Of a DNA stretch of 64,000 nt, positions 44,112 through 53,148 are shown piece after piece (the first letter of the stretch is position 1; each line of letters begins with the position of its first letter). Origin of the DNA: Glaciecola petra. Lineage in GTDB: Bacteria > Pseudomonadota > Gammaproteobacteria > Enterobacterales > Alteromonadaceae. Where the stretch lies: positions 1,240,001 to 1,304,000 of the forward strand of contig NZ_JAVRHX010000001.1 in the NCBI RefSeq assembly GCF_031846345.1. The letters run 5' to 3'. A model generated the notes under the pieces. That model saw nothing but the letters and a program-made list of their open reading frames with translations. It was not told where the DNA came from and searched no databases. Position numbers and translations under genes: made by a program.

Positions 44112-45077
44112 TTAATATTTAACTAGTGCAGATGCCCAAGCAAATCCGCCACCAAACGCTTCAAGTAATAAATGTTGCCCACGTTTTATTCTGCCATCCC
44201 GGATAGCAGTATCTAGGGCTGTTGGAACGGTTGCAGCCGAAGTATTACCGTATTTTTCTAAGGTCATAACGACTTGGTCTAATGACATATCCAACTTTCG
44301 CGCAGTTGCTTTAATAATTCGGAAATTTGCTTGATGAGGTACCAACCAGTCTAAGTCCGACTTTGATAAATTATTAGCGTGCAAAGTTTGTTCAACAATT
44401 TCACTGAGTTTTGTGACCGCTACCTTAAATACTTCGTTGCCTTTCATTGAGCCCCAGTTTTCATGCACTGAAGCCTCATTACCTCTTGTTGGATTGCCGA
44501 CTTGCAACAAATCACCGTAAGACCCAGCTGCATTTATATGCGTCGAAAGTATGCCTGGTTCATCACTTGCTTCAATAACAACAGCCCCTGCAGCATCACC
44601 AAACAAAATCACCATACTTCTGTCTGATGGGTTGATTAAACGGCTTAAACAATCACTACCAATGACTAAAATTCGTTGTGACATTCCGCTTTTAATGTAT
44701 TGATCAGCAACACTAAGTGCGTAACAAAAACCTGCGCAAGCAGCGGCAACATCAAACGCTGGAATGTTGTCAACTTGCAATGCTTTTTGAATCTCGCAAG
44801 CTGTACTTGGTAACGCGTAACGTCCACTGGTAGTAGCACATATTATCATGTCAATATCATTCGCTTTTATACCAGCAGCTTCTAAAGCCAAATGACTAGC
44901 TTGCACACCCATGGTTGCGGCTGTTTCATTTTCACCAATGATACGTCTTTCTTTTATACCTGTGCGGTCAGTAATCCATTCATCAGATGTATCGACCATA
45001 ATTTCTAGATCAGCGTTTGTTCGCACATCTTTCGGGTAGTAGCTGCCCGTCCCTGTTATTCGTGAATATTTTTGCAT
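44112..45077 (-). CDS. fabH: 3-oxoacyl-ACP synthase III
   Basis: FabH starts fatty acid synthesis by condensing acetyl-CoA with malonyl-ACP. Catalytic residues are Cys in AAACAGFCYAL, His in WLVPHQANFRI and Asn in YGNTSAATVP. The ATG overlaps the plsX stop by one base (TGATG); a TTG one codon earlier is open but less likely. Product 321 residues. Confidence 0.97.
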   Translation of the reverse strand: MQKYSRITGTGSYYPKDVRTNADLEIMVDTSDEWITDRTGIKERRIIGENETAATMGVQASHLALEAAGIKANDIDMIICATTSGRYALPSTACEIQKALQVDNIPAFDVAAACAGFCYALSVADQYIKSGMSQRILVIGSDCLSRLINPSDRSMVILFGDAAGAVVIEASDEPGILSTHINAAGSYGDLLQVGNPTRGNEASVHENWGSMKGNEVFKVAVTKLSEIVEQTLHANNLSKSDLDWLVPHQANFRIIKATARKLDMSLDQVVMTLEKYGNTSAATVPTALDTAIRDGRIKRGQHLLLEAFGGGFAWASALVKY

Positions 45078-46147
45078 CAATGCTCCATCAATTCTTGTTC
45101 AATTTTTGCTTTTATTTTTGTTGGCACAGATTGCTTAACTTCCATAATTGCTTGTTCTACCGCAAAATAACAAGCCTCTGGAGAGGCATTCCCGTGACTC
45201 TTTACCACAATCGACCGCAATCCTAACAGACTCGCTCCATTATACTGGTCGGGGTTCATCCGTTGGTAAAGACTTTTGAACAATGGCATCGCTAATTTAC
45301 TAAGCACACGCGAAAAAAACGATTGTGTACACACTGTTTTTATTTCATTACTTAAAAAGCTAGCAATTCCTTCACTGGCTTTAAGTGCTACGTTTCCGGT
45401 AAAACCATCTGTAACAACCACATCTGATTTCCCAGCAAAAATATCATCGCCTTCTACATAACCTATATAATTGATGGTGTCACTTGAACGAATGAGTAAA
45501 TCTGCATGTTTTACTAATGAATGCCCTTTTATTTCTTCTTCCCCAACATTGAGTAGCGCCACTCTTGGTTGTTCAACTAATTGGCATTCTTGCATTAATA
45601 TTGAGCCCATTAACGCGTATTGATATAAAGACTCGGCGTCGTAAGAAATTGATGCCCCTAAATCCAACAATAATACTCTACTGTTATTTTGAGTAGGAAG
45701 GAGTGTAGCTAGCGCTGGCCTAGTAATACCTGGAAGTGTTTTTAATACATAGTAGGCGGTCGCCATGAGCGCCCCAGTATTACCAGAGCTAACGCATGCA
45801 TCAACTTCCTTACACTTGGTTAATTCAAGTGCTTTGCGCATGCTAGATTGCTTTTTAGAGCGGATCGCCATTGTTGGTTTGTCAGACATATTGACAATCT
45901 GCTCACATACCTCATATTTGACTCGATTGTTAGCAAGACATGAAGCAAACAGTTTTTTAGACTTATCATCACCGCAAAGTGTCAAATTAACTTTTGGGTG
46001 CTTTTGAAGAATGTTTTCGACAGCATATAAAAAAACATGGGGGCCGCGATCGCCCCCCATGATATCTATTGCTATATTGATGTCAGCTGATGTTTCAGCT
46101 ACATGTTCTATAGGTAAGTCGTTTGAAGACAAGCTTATTTTCGACAA
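45077..46147 (-). CDS. plsX: Phosphate acyltransferase PlsX
   Basis: PlsX makes acyl-phosphate from acyl-ACP for phospholipid synthesis. Motifs are IAIDIMGGDRGP, VSSGNTGALM, LLNVGEEEIKGH and DGFTGNVALK. The open frame gives 356 residues, but about 22 residues precede the usual N terminus; the start is a TTG with a poor ribosome site and no internal ATG precedes the MGGD motif, so the true start is uncertain. It follows rpmF and is coupled to fabH. Confidence 0.94.
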   Translation of the reverse strand: MSKISLSSNDLPIEHVAETSADINIAIDIMGGDRGPHVFLYAVENILQKHPKVNLTLCGDDKSKKLFASCLANNRVKYEVCEQIVNMSDKPTMAIRSKKQSSMRKALELTKCKEVDACVSSGNTGALMATAYYVLKTLPGITRPALATLLPTQNNSRVLLLDLGASISYDAESLYQYALMGSILMQECQLVEQPRVALLNVGEEEIKGHSLVKHADLLIRSSDTINYIGYVEGDDIFAGKSDVVVTDGFTGNVALKASEGIASFLSNEIKTVCTQSFFSRVLSKLAMPLFKSLYQRMNPDQYNGASLLGLRSIVVKSHGNASPEACYFAVEQAIMEVKQSVPTKIKAKIEQELMEH

Positions 46148-46176
46148 GCTATCTTAGAACATACTTAAGTCGATGC

Positions 46177-46347
46177 CTATTTAGCAACGACTTTTTCACC
46201 TTTGTAGAAACCATCGGCTGTCACGTGGTGACGACGATGAGTTTCGCCAGAAGTAGCATCAACAGAAAGTGTAGGTCCTGTCAATGAATCGTGAGAACGA
46301 CGCGTGCCGCGTTTTGCTCTCGCTTTCTTACTTTTTTGTACCGCCAT
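46177..46347 (-). CDS. rpmF: 50S ribosomal protein L32
   Basis: A 56-residue protein, opening MAVQKSKKARAKRG and ending YKGEKVVAK, with the family core RRSHDSLTG and SGETHRRHHVTADG. It matches E. coli L32 almost residue for residue in the conserved parts. The four-Cys zinc site found in some other bacteria is absent, as in E. coli. GGAGTAACC precedes the ATG. It lies between yceD and plsX, the conserved order. Confidence 0.97.
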   Translation of the reverse strand: MAVQKSKKARAKRGTRRSHDSLTGPTLSVDATSGETHRRHHVTADGFYKGEKVVAK

Positions 46348-46356
46348 AGGTTACTC

Positions 46357-46878
46357 CTAATCTCGCTTAAGCTCTTTTAAAACCGCAAATGGGTTCTTTC
46401 GCTCTTGTTCCGGTTCGATTTCGCCAAATTGTAGGTCGTCAGCCTTGATTTCGCAATCCTCTTGCGCATGCAATGCGACAATTGGTAGGGCTAATATCAG
46501 TTCATCTTCCAACAATTCAAATAAATCAACTTCTCCGTGGTCATTGACCTCTACCGGCTCGTAAGCATCGGGTATAATGTCTAGATCTTGATTCCCCTGC
46601 ACGGGAGCAAAACAAAATTCAGTATTAACTGAATGTTCAAAACACTTATTACACCGTTGACAAACAACAACGACATTTGCTTTCGCATTCCCTTTAAAAT
46701 AAGTAAGACTCTGCGCGTCTTTTGAAAACTCAACTTCTATTAGGATGTCACCGTTAATGGATTCCACCGCCTCATTAAATCTATGCATGTCTTGTGCTAA
46801 ATATTTACCAACATAACTTGATAATTTTTGTGCACTTTTGTACGGATCTAATTTTTTTGGTAGTTTCACATTTGCCAT
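46357..46878 (-). CDS. yceD: YceD/DUF177 family 23S rRNA accumulation protein
   Basis: YceD proteins are needed for normal 23S rRNA accumulation in some bacteria and plants. The 173-residue product has CQRCNKCFEH with the CxxC pair, AYEPVEVNDHGEVDLF and NPFAVLKELKRD at the end, all like E. coli YceD. The frame is open upstream to a TTG, but the ATG used gives the family-like start MANVKLPKKLDP. It is divergent from maf and nine bases before rpmF. Confidence 0.92.
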   Translation of the reverse strand: MANVKLPKKLDPYKSAQKLSSYVGKYLAQDMHRFNEAVESINGDILIEVEFSKDAQSLTYFKGNAKANVVVVCQRCNKCFEHSVNTEFCFAPVQGNQDLDIIPDAYEPVEVNDHGEVDLFELLEDELILALPIVALHAQEDCEIKADDLQFGEIEPEQERKNPFAVLKELKRD

Positions 46879-47027
46879 AGCGCGCGGATTGTATAGATTA
46901 ACACTCAATTAGTCAAAGCTTTTTCTGTATCTAAGCCATTGCCTATTTGCTAGTATCTTATGTGTTGTTCGAAAAACAGTATTTTGTTGCCATTGAGTGC
47001 TATTTAGGAGTGTAACTTAGGAGTATT

Positions 47028-47660
47028 ATGACCGTATCCATTATATTGGCATCGTCGTCGCGATACAGAGCGGCGCTATTGTCTAAAATACTATTGCCAA
47101 GCGAGCAACTTAAAGAGGATGCATTTATACAAATTGCACCTAACATAGATGAACGCACACAAGCTGGAGAAACACCGCAATCCTTGGTGATGCGCTTAAG
47201 TGTAGAAAAAGCAAAAACTGTACAAAAAAATAATCACAAGGCTATTGTCATTGCTTCTGACCAAGTCGCGTGTTCACCCTCAGGTGAGATTATAGGCAAA
47301 CCACTAACTGTTAAAAATGCCATCTCACAACTAAGATCATTTAGTGGTAAAAAAGTCAGTTTTTATACTGGACTAAGTGTTGTATATGCCGACAGCGTAA
47401 ATGTATCAACACGCATTCAGACCCATTTGGCTGTCACGCATGTTTATTTTAGGACCTTACAAAGTAAACAAATTGAATATTATGTTAGACAAGAAAACCC
47501 TCTTGATTGTGCGGGTGGTTTTAAATCAGAAGGCTTGGGCATTAGCTTGTTTGAGCGCATTGAAAGCGAAGACCCAAATTCGCTCGTAGGTCTTCCGCTT
47601 ATACAACTATGCGGTATGCTGAGTAACATTGGTTTTGATGTGCTTTCCCCTAGCTCTTAA
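47028..47660 (+). CDS. Maf-family nucleoside triphosphate pyrophosphatase (YceF type)
   Basis: A 210-residue house-cleaning pyrophosphatase. The family motifs SIILASSSRYR, APNIDERTQAGETP, IASDQVACSPSGEIIGKP and DCAGGFKSEGLG place it in the YceF group, which in E. coli prefers 7-methyl-GTP. A clear AGGAG site precedes the ATG. It is divergent from yceD, as in E. coli. Confidence 0.93.
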   Translation: MTVSIILASSSRYRAALLSKILLPSEQLKEDAFIQIAPNIDERTQAGETPQSLVMRLSVEKAKTVQKNNHKAIVIASDQVACSPSGEIIGKPLTVKNAISQLRSFSGKKVSFYTGLSVVYADSVNVSTRIQTHLAVTHVYFRTLQSKQIEYYVRQENPLDCAGGFKSEGLGISLFERIESEDPNSLVGLPLIQLCGMLSNIGFDVLSPSS

Positions 47661-47670
47661 AGTAGATTTG

Positions 47671-48900
47671 TTAACCAAAAAACCAATAAGAGACTAAAAT
47701 AGCAGCAAATATACCTGCAAAATCAGCGGCTAAACAACAACCTACCGCATATCTGCTATGTTTTATGCCTACCGCTCCTAAATACACAGCTAAGACATAA
47801 AAAGTAGTCTCTGTTGACCCTTGCAAGACAGAAGCTAAACGCCCCGCAAATGAATCCGCGCCATGAAACTGCATTGTTTCGATCATCAATGCTCGTGCAC
47901 CAGAACCACTTAAAGGTTTCATAATGGCGGTTGGTAAGCCATCAACGAAGCGCGTATCAAAGCCCATAAACGCAAACAAATGTGAAATTTGCACAGTGAC
48001 TAAGTCTAAAACGCCACTTGCTCGTAACATGCCAATAGCAAAAAGCATCGCCAGTAGATATGGAATTATTGAAATAGCAACTTCAAAGCCTTGTTTTGCC
48101 CCATCTACAAATTGCTCGTATGTATTTTGTCCCTTGCGCCACCCTATAACTAACACGGCAACGATAAAGGTTAATAGAGCAAAGTTAGCTATCAAAGCAG
48201 ATTGTGCAGACAATTGCTCTGCTGCAAGTGTGGAAAAATATAGAATCACGGCCGCCAAAAAGCTAAAAATAGCGACTAGATACAAAAGTACAACTTTGTT
48301 AAAAAGATTAATTTTCTGTACCGTACATGTCACAAACAAACCCGCTAAGGTAGAAGCGCTGGTCGCCAATAAAATTGGAATAAATACATCTGTAGGTTCA
48401 GCTGCACCTTGTTCCGCCCTGTACAAAAACACTGCTATAGGGAAAAGTGTAACGGATGACGTATTGAGTACTAAAAATAAAATTTGACTATTAGTAAGTG
48501 TATCTTTGATGGGCGCTAAGGTTTGCATGTCTTGCATAGCCTTGATACCAAATGGTGTGGCGGCGTTATCTAAACCTAAAATATTGGCCGACATATTCAT
48601 GGTTATGCTGCCTAAAGCAGGATGATCACGGGGAATATCAGGCATTATCCGACACAAAAATGGCGCAAGTAAACGAGAAAACTTACTAATCAGACCCGAA
48701 TGTTCTGCTACTTTAAAGATACCCAACCAAAAGGCTAATAAACCAATTAACCCTAACGCGATATCAACACTCGTGCGAGCCATACTGGTCACTGCATTCA
48801 TAACTTGTTGAAAACTGCCTAAATCACCGGTCACAAATACGTTGTAGCACGTTGCTACAAATGCAGACACAATAAAAGCTAACCAAATCTTATGTAACAT
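47671..48900 (-). CDS. Fused SpmA/SpmB-type nucleoside-recognition (Gate) membrane protein
   Basis: A 409-residue polytopic membrane protein. The first half, with LGLIGLLAFWLGIFKVAEHSG and the segment LGLDNAATPFGIKAM, resembles SpmA; the second half, with AISIIPYLLAMLFAIGMLR and SGSGARALMIETM, resembles SpmB. Such Gate-domain proteins are thought to transport small molecules; the substrate is unknown. It converges on maf with a ten-base gap. Confidence 0.85.
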   Translation of the reverse strand: MLHKIWLAFIVSAFVATCYNVFVTGDLGSFQQVMNAVTSMARTSVDIALGLIGLLAFWLGIFKVAEHSGLISKFSRLLAPFLCRIMPDIPRDHPALGSITMNMSANILGLDNAATPFGIKAMQDMQTLAPIKDTLTNSQILFLVLNTSSVTLFPIAVFLYRAEQGAAEPTDVFIPILLATSASTLAGLFVTCTVQKINLFNKVVLLYLVAIFSFLAAVILYFSTLAAEQLSAQSALIANFALLTFIVAVLVIGWRKGQNTYEQFVDGAKQGFEVAISIIPYLLAMLFAIGMLRASGVLDLVTVQISHLFAFMGFDTRFVDGLPTAIMKPLSGSGARALMIETMQFHGADSFAGRLASVLQGSTETTFYVLAVYLGAVGIKHSRYAVGCCLAADFAGIFAAILVSYWFFG

Positions 48901-49260
48901 AAAAACCTAATCTGTATAGTTTAACAATCTTAGAACACTATGTTTTCTAAGCACGTAGTCTATTCCTTTATTTAGCCCAGACTATATTTTGATCTATCAG
49001 GTGTAGCATAGACTATGTCGAATTATTTTGTTAATAAAACGCTTTAGAAACATTTACCGTCCTTAAAACAAATTATCCCAATTAATCGACAATGTAAATC
49101 TATGTGACTGAAATATATAGACATCATTTAACATTTTCATCATGCTCGTGATCCCAAACTAAAATGACCATAAAAATTAATAAAAATCACGTTAACATTA
49201 TCTATTTTTTAAGCTATCATTAATGTCCGGCTTTAGTTAGTCATTTGCTTATACATACAT
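48901..49260. other. Intergenic region upstream of the Gate-domain gene
   Basis: No coding frame or RNA gene was recognised in this AT-rich 360-base stretch. It should contain the promoter of the leftward Gate-domain gene and of the rightward RNA candidate at 49261, but I could not assign -35/-10 boxes convincingly; TATACAT at 49250 is a possible -10 element for the latter. Confidence 0.4.
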
Positions 49261-49406
49261 CCACCAATTGCAAATATGCTTTTGTGGCGGTGGCGAGCAA
49301 AACATATAGAACGTGATATGTAGAAGTAATATCACGTGAAACAGTTAGCGCAAGGCTCTTAAATGAGCCACCCCTAAGCCTGGAACGTTATGTTCCGGGC
49401 CTTTTT
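49261..49406 (+). ncRNA. Candidate structured small RNA with intrinsic terminator
   Basis: Three hairpins and a terminator lie in a row on the plus strand with no protein gene on that strand: CCACC/GGTGG (49261-49293), a perfect nine-base stem ACGTGATAT/ATATCACGT (49311-49337), GGCTC/GAGCC (49354-49369) and the terminator at 49378. Both flanking genes run leftward, so the terminator needs a plus-strand transcript. It resembles none of the small RNAs or riboswitches I know. The 5' end is not defined. Confidence 0.55.
49378..49406 (+). terminator. Intrinsic terminator of the candidate small RNA
   Basis: GCCTGGAAC and GTTCCGGGC pair with one G-T wobble around the loop GTTAT and are followed by CTTTTT. 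On the minus strand no T run follows the stem, so it does not serve tesB. Confidence 0.85.
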
Positions 49407-49420
49407 AATTCTCCGCTATA

Positions 49421-50275
49421 TCATTTTATTTGTCGCAACAATCCCTCTTGTACTGATGAAGCCACTAGCTTTCCATGCTTATTAAATATTTTGCCTTGTA
49501 CTAGTGCGCGACCATTACCACTAAAGGGACTTTCCATTTCATACATTAACCAATCATCAAATTTAAACTCAGCATGAAACCACATGGCGTGATCAATTGT
49601 GGCTAATCGTAACGACTTATCTTGTGCCGACAGGCCATGTGCTTGCAAAGCCGTACTTAAAAAATGATAGTCAGACGCATAAGACAAGGATGCTTGATTA
49701 AGTGCAGTGTCTTGGGGTAATGAATCAGTCCCTTTTAACCATAACTGCCTTTTTGGTTCTCGTTTTTCAGCATTGAAGGCGTGTGAATGATTAACCGAAC
49801 GGATGTCAATTGGCCTGTGAAAAGGCAAGGCTGCTTGCATACGGCTAGATAATTGTTCAAAGTGTGTATCATAAAACCGGATGTCTTTATCAATTGAATC
49901 AGGCGGAGGCATATCAGGAACATCAACAAATTGATGTGTCAGTCCTTCTTCTGGCAATTGAAAGGATGCAGTCATGTAAAATATTGTCCTTCCCTTTTGA
50001 ATAGCTTTTACACGCCGAGCAGAAAAACTTCTACCATCTCGTACATTTTCAACCTCGTATACGACGGGTAAACTGGCATCGCCCGGCAACAAAAAATAAC
50101 TATGAAAAGAATGTATTTTCCTATTATCAGGAACGCTTTTATATGCAGCCATAACCGATTGACCTAGCACTTGCCCACCATATAAGGCTCTATATCCCAA
50201 GTCCCAACTTTTGCCTCTGTATAGACCAATTTCTATTTCATCTAATTCAAATAAATTCTCTAAATTTGCAAGCAA
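49421..50275 (-). CDS. tesB: Acyl-CoA thioesterase II
   Basis: TesB hydrolyses medium and long acyl-CoA. The 284-residue double hot-dog protein has FHSYFLLPGD, DGRSFSARRVKAIQ, the Asp in SYASDYHFLS, the Thr in LATIDHAMWFHAEF and the Gln in SSVQEGLLR, corresponding to the E. coli catalytic triad. The start is TTG with a GGAG site nine bases upstream. It follows the kinase gene by 16 bases. Confidence 0.94.
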   Translation of the reverse strand: MLANLENLFELDEIEIGLYRGKSWDLGYRALYGGQVLGQSVMAAYKSVPDNRKIHSFHSYFLLPGDASLPVVYEVENVRDGRSFSARRVKAIQKGRTIFYMTASFQLPEEGLTHQFVDVPDMPPPDSIDKDIRFYDTHFEQLSSRMQAALPFHRPIDIRSVNHSHAFNAEKREPKRQLWLKGTDSLPQDTALNQASLSYASDYHFLSTALQAHGLSAQDKSLRLATIDHAMWFHAEFKFDDWLMYEMESPFSGNGRALVQGKIFNKHGKLVASSVQEGLLRQIK

Positions 50276-50291
50276 ACGTTAATACTCCATT

Positions 50292-52133
50292 TTATGTAGG
50301 GTTGGTTGAATTTTGATACGGATTCCTAGGGGCAAAGCGGTCAGGTAAAGCCGCTTGAAAATCAAAAAACCTCGTATCTTTATAAGGGAGCTTCATAAAA
50401 CCAGAAATGCCAAGCCCATCTATCAAATCGATAAATTGCAGAAGCTCTTGTAATAAGCTGTTAAAGATTTTTTGCTTAGAATGGTCTAATAAAGTGTAAT
50501 AATTATGAATTTTTAAGTGTGTCGGCAGCGCTTCAAAGATAATACACCCTGTATGATGGATTGCATTCAATTGATGAATTCGGGATAAAATAGGTTCTGG
50601 CAACTTAAGTAATTCGTCGGGATCTTCTCCATCCTCAAAATAAGAGTGCATTCTCGATTCGTCTTCAACAATCGATACCTTGCTCATTTCATAGGGAATT
50701 GACAAGGGTACTTGAGCAATAAACTTTTCGTTTTCGTTCTTCCTTTCGACATGTAGGGTATTCTTTGCATTGAACATACAAGATTTAAAAACACCTGAGC
50801 CTGGAATTGCCCGAGCAAGCGTGATCATGTTGTCTACACTACGATCAAAGGAGTGCTGAAGTTCAGGATTATACAGTTTCAAAGAGGAATCGACGTATAT
50901 ACCATTATCTTGCCATTTTATAGCTAAACCTCCGACAACAGGGTATTTGCCTAAACGACTCACTGCAGAAATAAATGCTTTTTCATTTTCTCCCATGCCC
51001 TGTAAGTAGTTTTTATAATAACGCTCAAATTGAGCATCATCTAAATAATGCAAATTACTTTCGTCAAATCCGTATTGTCCCCGTAAAAATGACTTTCTTG
51101 AACTATATACAACCGTCTCAATATCTTTAATTTCTTGATTGATCCAAGTGGGAAGTAAACAAATTTGTTCTTTAATATTATCTGTTTGAACGACAATGCG
51201 AGAAAGGTGTTGATAATTAGCAAACATATAATCACCCCCACGCCGCCTTGTTTCGTCGTCATCACTCATCATTGCTTCTAAACAATCGGCCAGTTGCTTG
51301 GGCAGACCTAAGCTGCTAGGCGTAATAATCTTTCTACCAAATCTTGATGATTGACCTGATGCTAGTGCGTAAATAGTGCTCGCTAATCCTTGTTCGTCAA
51401 AGCGAGGAGAAGATAACTTTCCATTAAGTTGATCATTACCTATAAAATAAACATCGCCTAATCGTGCATTAGTTTCTTGTAAATCACCCGACATAAGATC
51501 CATGACGTTTGAACCAATATATTGCCCATTTTCGTCAACTTGTGCGAACACACTTGAACCCCAGTCGATCAGCATAATGGATTCGTTTGTTGCATCCCAA
51601 ACTAAATTAGAGGGTTTGATATCGCCATGTACAATTGGTTTTCTTTCACCATCACTTTTAAATTGCCTCAATTTTATCAATACTTCACACAGCATCTGTA
51701 TGATTTTTATAATACTTTTAATCGGTAATGGGCCGTGCCGTAACGAAAACTGTTCTAAATCGACCCCAGGCGCTCGTGCCATCGCCAAAATAGACTGTCT
51801 TTTAATTTTTTGAAATGCAATCACTTCTGGAATAAGGTTATGGACCAATTTTCCTTGCATGTATGCTTCGTCTTCTAGGCGATCTTGTATATGTTGTGGC
51901 AATGTGATTTTAGAAAATTTGAAGACTCGCTCTTCTCCTAAACCCGATATACCTGCAAATGCGAACCCAAAGGCTCCTTTCCCTATTAATTCAACCTGCT
52001 TATAACCTAATTTATTAAGTTGTTTTTTACATAAAGCAAACCAATCTTTAATTTTTTTAGCATCTTGATGAGACAACAAATATAAAGACTGATCATCCGG
52101 AATATAAAAGTGTTTGAGCGACTTTTCATTCAT
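50292..52133 (-). CDS. Serine/threonine protein kinase with unknown C-terminal region
   Basis: A 613-residue protein. The N-terminal kinase domain has the Gly loop GKGAFGFAF (51-59), a Lys in VFKFSK, the catalytic loop HGDIKPSNLVWD (His169, Asp171) and a metal motif DWGS (Asp190) instead of DFG. The region after about residue 330 has no family I recognise; it may be a sensory or substrate-binding domain. No membrane segment is seen, so it is cytoplasmic. I used the ATG at 52133; a TTG three codons upstream is open. It lies between rlmJ and tesB with short gaps. Confidence 0.82.
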   Translation of the reverse strand: MNEKSLKHFYIPDDQSLYLLSHQDAKKIKDWFALCKKQLNKLGYKQVELIGKGAFGFAFAGISGLGEERVFKFSKITLPQHIQDRLEDEAYMQGKLVHNLIPEVIAFQKIKRQSILAMARAPGVDLEQFSLRHGPLPIKSIIKIIQMLCEVLIKLRQFKSDGERKPIVHGDIKPSNLVWDATNESIMLIDWGSSVFAQVDENGQYIGSNVMDLMSGDLQETNARLGDVYFIGNDQLNGKLSSPRFDEQGLASTIYALASGQSSRFGRKIITPSSLGLPKQLADCLEAMMSDDDETRRRGGDYMFANYQHLSRIVVQTDNIKEQICLLPTWINQEIKDIETVVYSSRKSFLRGQYGFDESNLHYLDDAQFERYYKNYLQGMGENEKAFISAVSRLGKYPVVGGLAIKWQDNGIYVDSSLKLYNPELQHSFDRSVDNMITLARAIPGSGVFKSCMFNAKNTLHVERKNENEKFIAQVPLSIPYEMSKVSIVEDESRMHSYFEDGEDPDELLKLPEPILSRIHQLNAIHHTGCIIFEALPTHLKIHNYYTLLDHSKQKIFNSLLQELLQFIDLIDGLGISGFMKLPYKDTRFFDFQAALPDRFAPRNPYQNSTNPT

Positions 52134-52144
52134 ATCTAACAAAT

Positions 52145-53080
52145 TTATGCAGACCGCAACAATGTGTTAAGTTCAGAATAACCCTGATTTGATTCTGGAA
52201 GTTGTGCATTTAAGAAAGACAAGACTTCAGTTAACACTTCCTCTATTTGCCAAGGCGGGTTGATAAGTGCAATACCTGAACCATACATGCCGTTAAAATC
52301 ACGTTTGTCCTGCCAAATAAAACGACAATCAATTAGACCATTCATTTGTAATCCAGCTATTCGTTCGACCATTTTTTCACTAAGTCCTGATTTGGGATTG
52401 CGAAGCAATTGACCACTTCTTTTATCTTTCCTGTGCTCAGATAATAATGGGTACCATATGGCAAAAATACCTATAGGCCATTTCTTAATAGTATTGTTTA
52501 CGACCTCATAGACATTATCATATTCGTAACTATCCTCATATGGAGGGTCGATAAGAATACCGCCACGCATTGGTTGGGGCGCTTTTGGTGGTAGCAGCGC
52601 ATTAATGAATTCATAGGCGTCACGCTGATGAACATGTATACCACTGCCACGCATCCGCCTTTTTAATTTTTTGTATGCATCATTATGCAATTCGTTAACA
52701 TGAATCGAGTTTCCAGCGCAACATAGATCTTTTAAAATAACCGAAGAGCCTGGGTAAACGGGATTGTTGCCCTGCTGGGTAGAATAGTCGTTCAATAAGT
52801 GTTCATAATCATTAAATACACTATTATTTAGCATCGTAAATTCATTTTGCGTGTTACTTTGCGTGTTTTTTAATGAAAAATCTAAGTGCCGCGCAAAGGC
52901 CTCATCAAAACGATTATCTTCGTTTGTATTTAGTAAATACTCGCCCTCTCCAGCATGTGAGTCAGCAAAGAAAAACGGTCTGCTTTTTTGTTTAAATTTA
53001 TTAATAAGGGCTATTAAGCACAAATGCTTGAATACATCGGCATGATTGCCTGCATGGAATTGATGCTGATAACTAAGCAT
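52145..53080 (-). CDS. rlmJ: 23S rRNA (adenine-N6)-methyltransferase RlmJ
   Basis: RlmJ methylates A2030 of 23S rRNA. The 311-residue protein begins MLSYQHQFHAGNHADVFKH and has ADSHAGEGEYLL and the catalytic motif IDPPYED. It is about 30 residues longer than E. coli RlmJ, mostly through a polar insertion near residues 70-100. It is 11 bases before the kinase gene. Confidence 0.94.
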   Translation of the reverse strand: MLSYQHQFHAGNHADVFKHLCLIALINKFKQKSRPFFFADSHAGEGEYLLNTNEDNRFDEAFARHLDFSLKNTQSNTQNEFTMLNNSVFNDYEHLLNDYSTQQGNNPVYPGSSVILKDLCCAGNSIHVNELHNDAYKKLKRRMRGSGIHVHQRDAYEFINALLPPKAPQPMRGGILIDPPYEDSYEYDNVYEVVNNTIKKWPIGIFAIWYPLLSEHRKDKRSGQLLRNPKSGLSEKMVERIAGLQMNGLIDCRFIWQDKRDFNGMYGSGIALINPPWQIEEVLTEVLSFLNAQLPESNQGYSELNTLLRSA

Positions 53081-53148
53081 ATATTACATCTCCAACACAA
53101 AACAGTTTACAACATCCCTTGTGTTCTATTTTTGATAGTAAATATTGG

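Noticed and set aside
49261..49406. Known riboswitch (c-di-GMP, cobalamin, SAM, fluoride or guanidine type)
   Set aside because: None of their conserved core sequences could be seen, and no plus-strand coding gene follows that a riboswitch could control.
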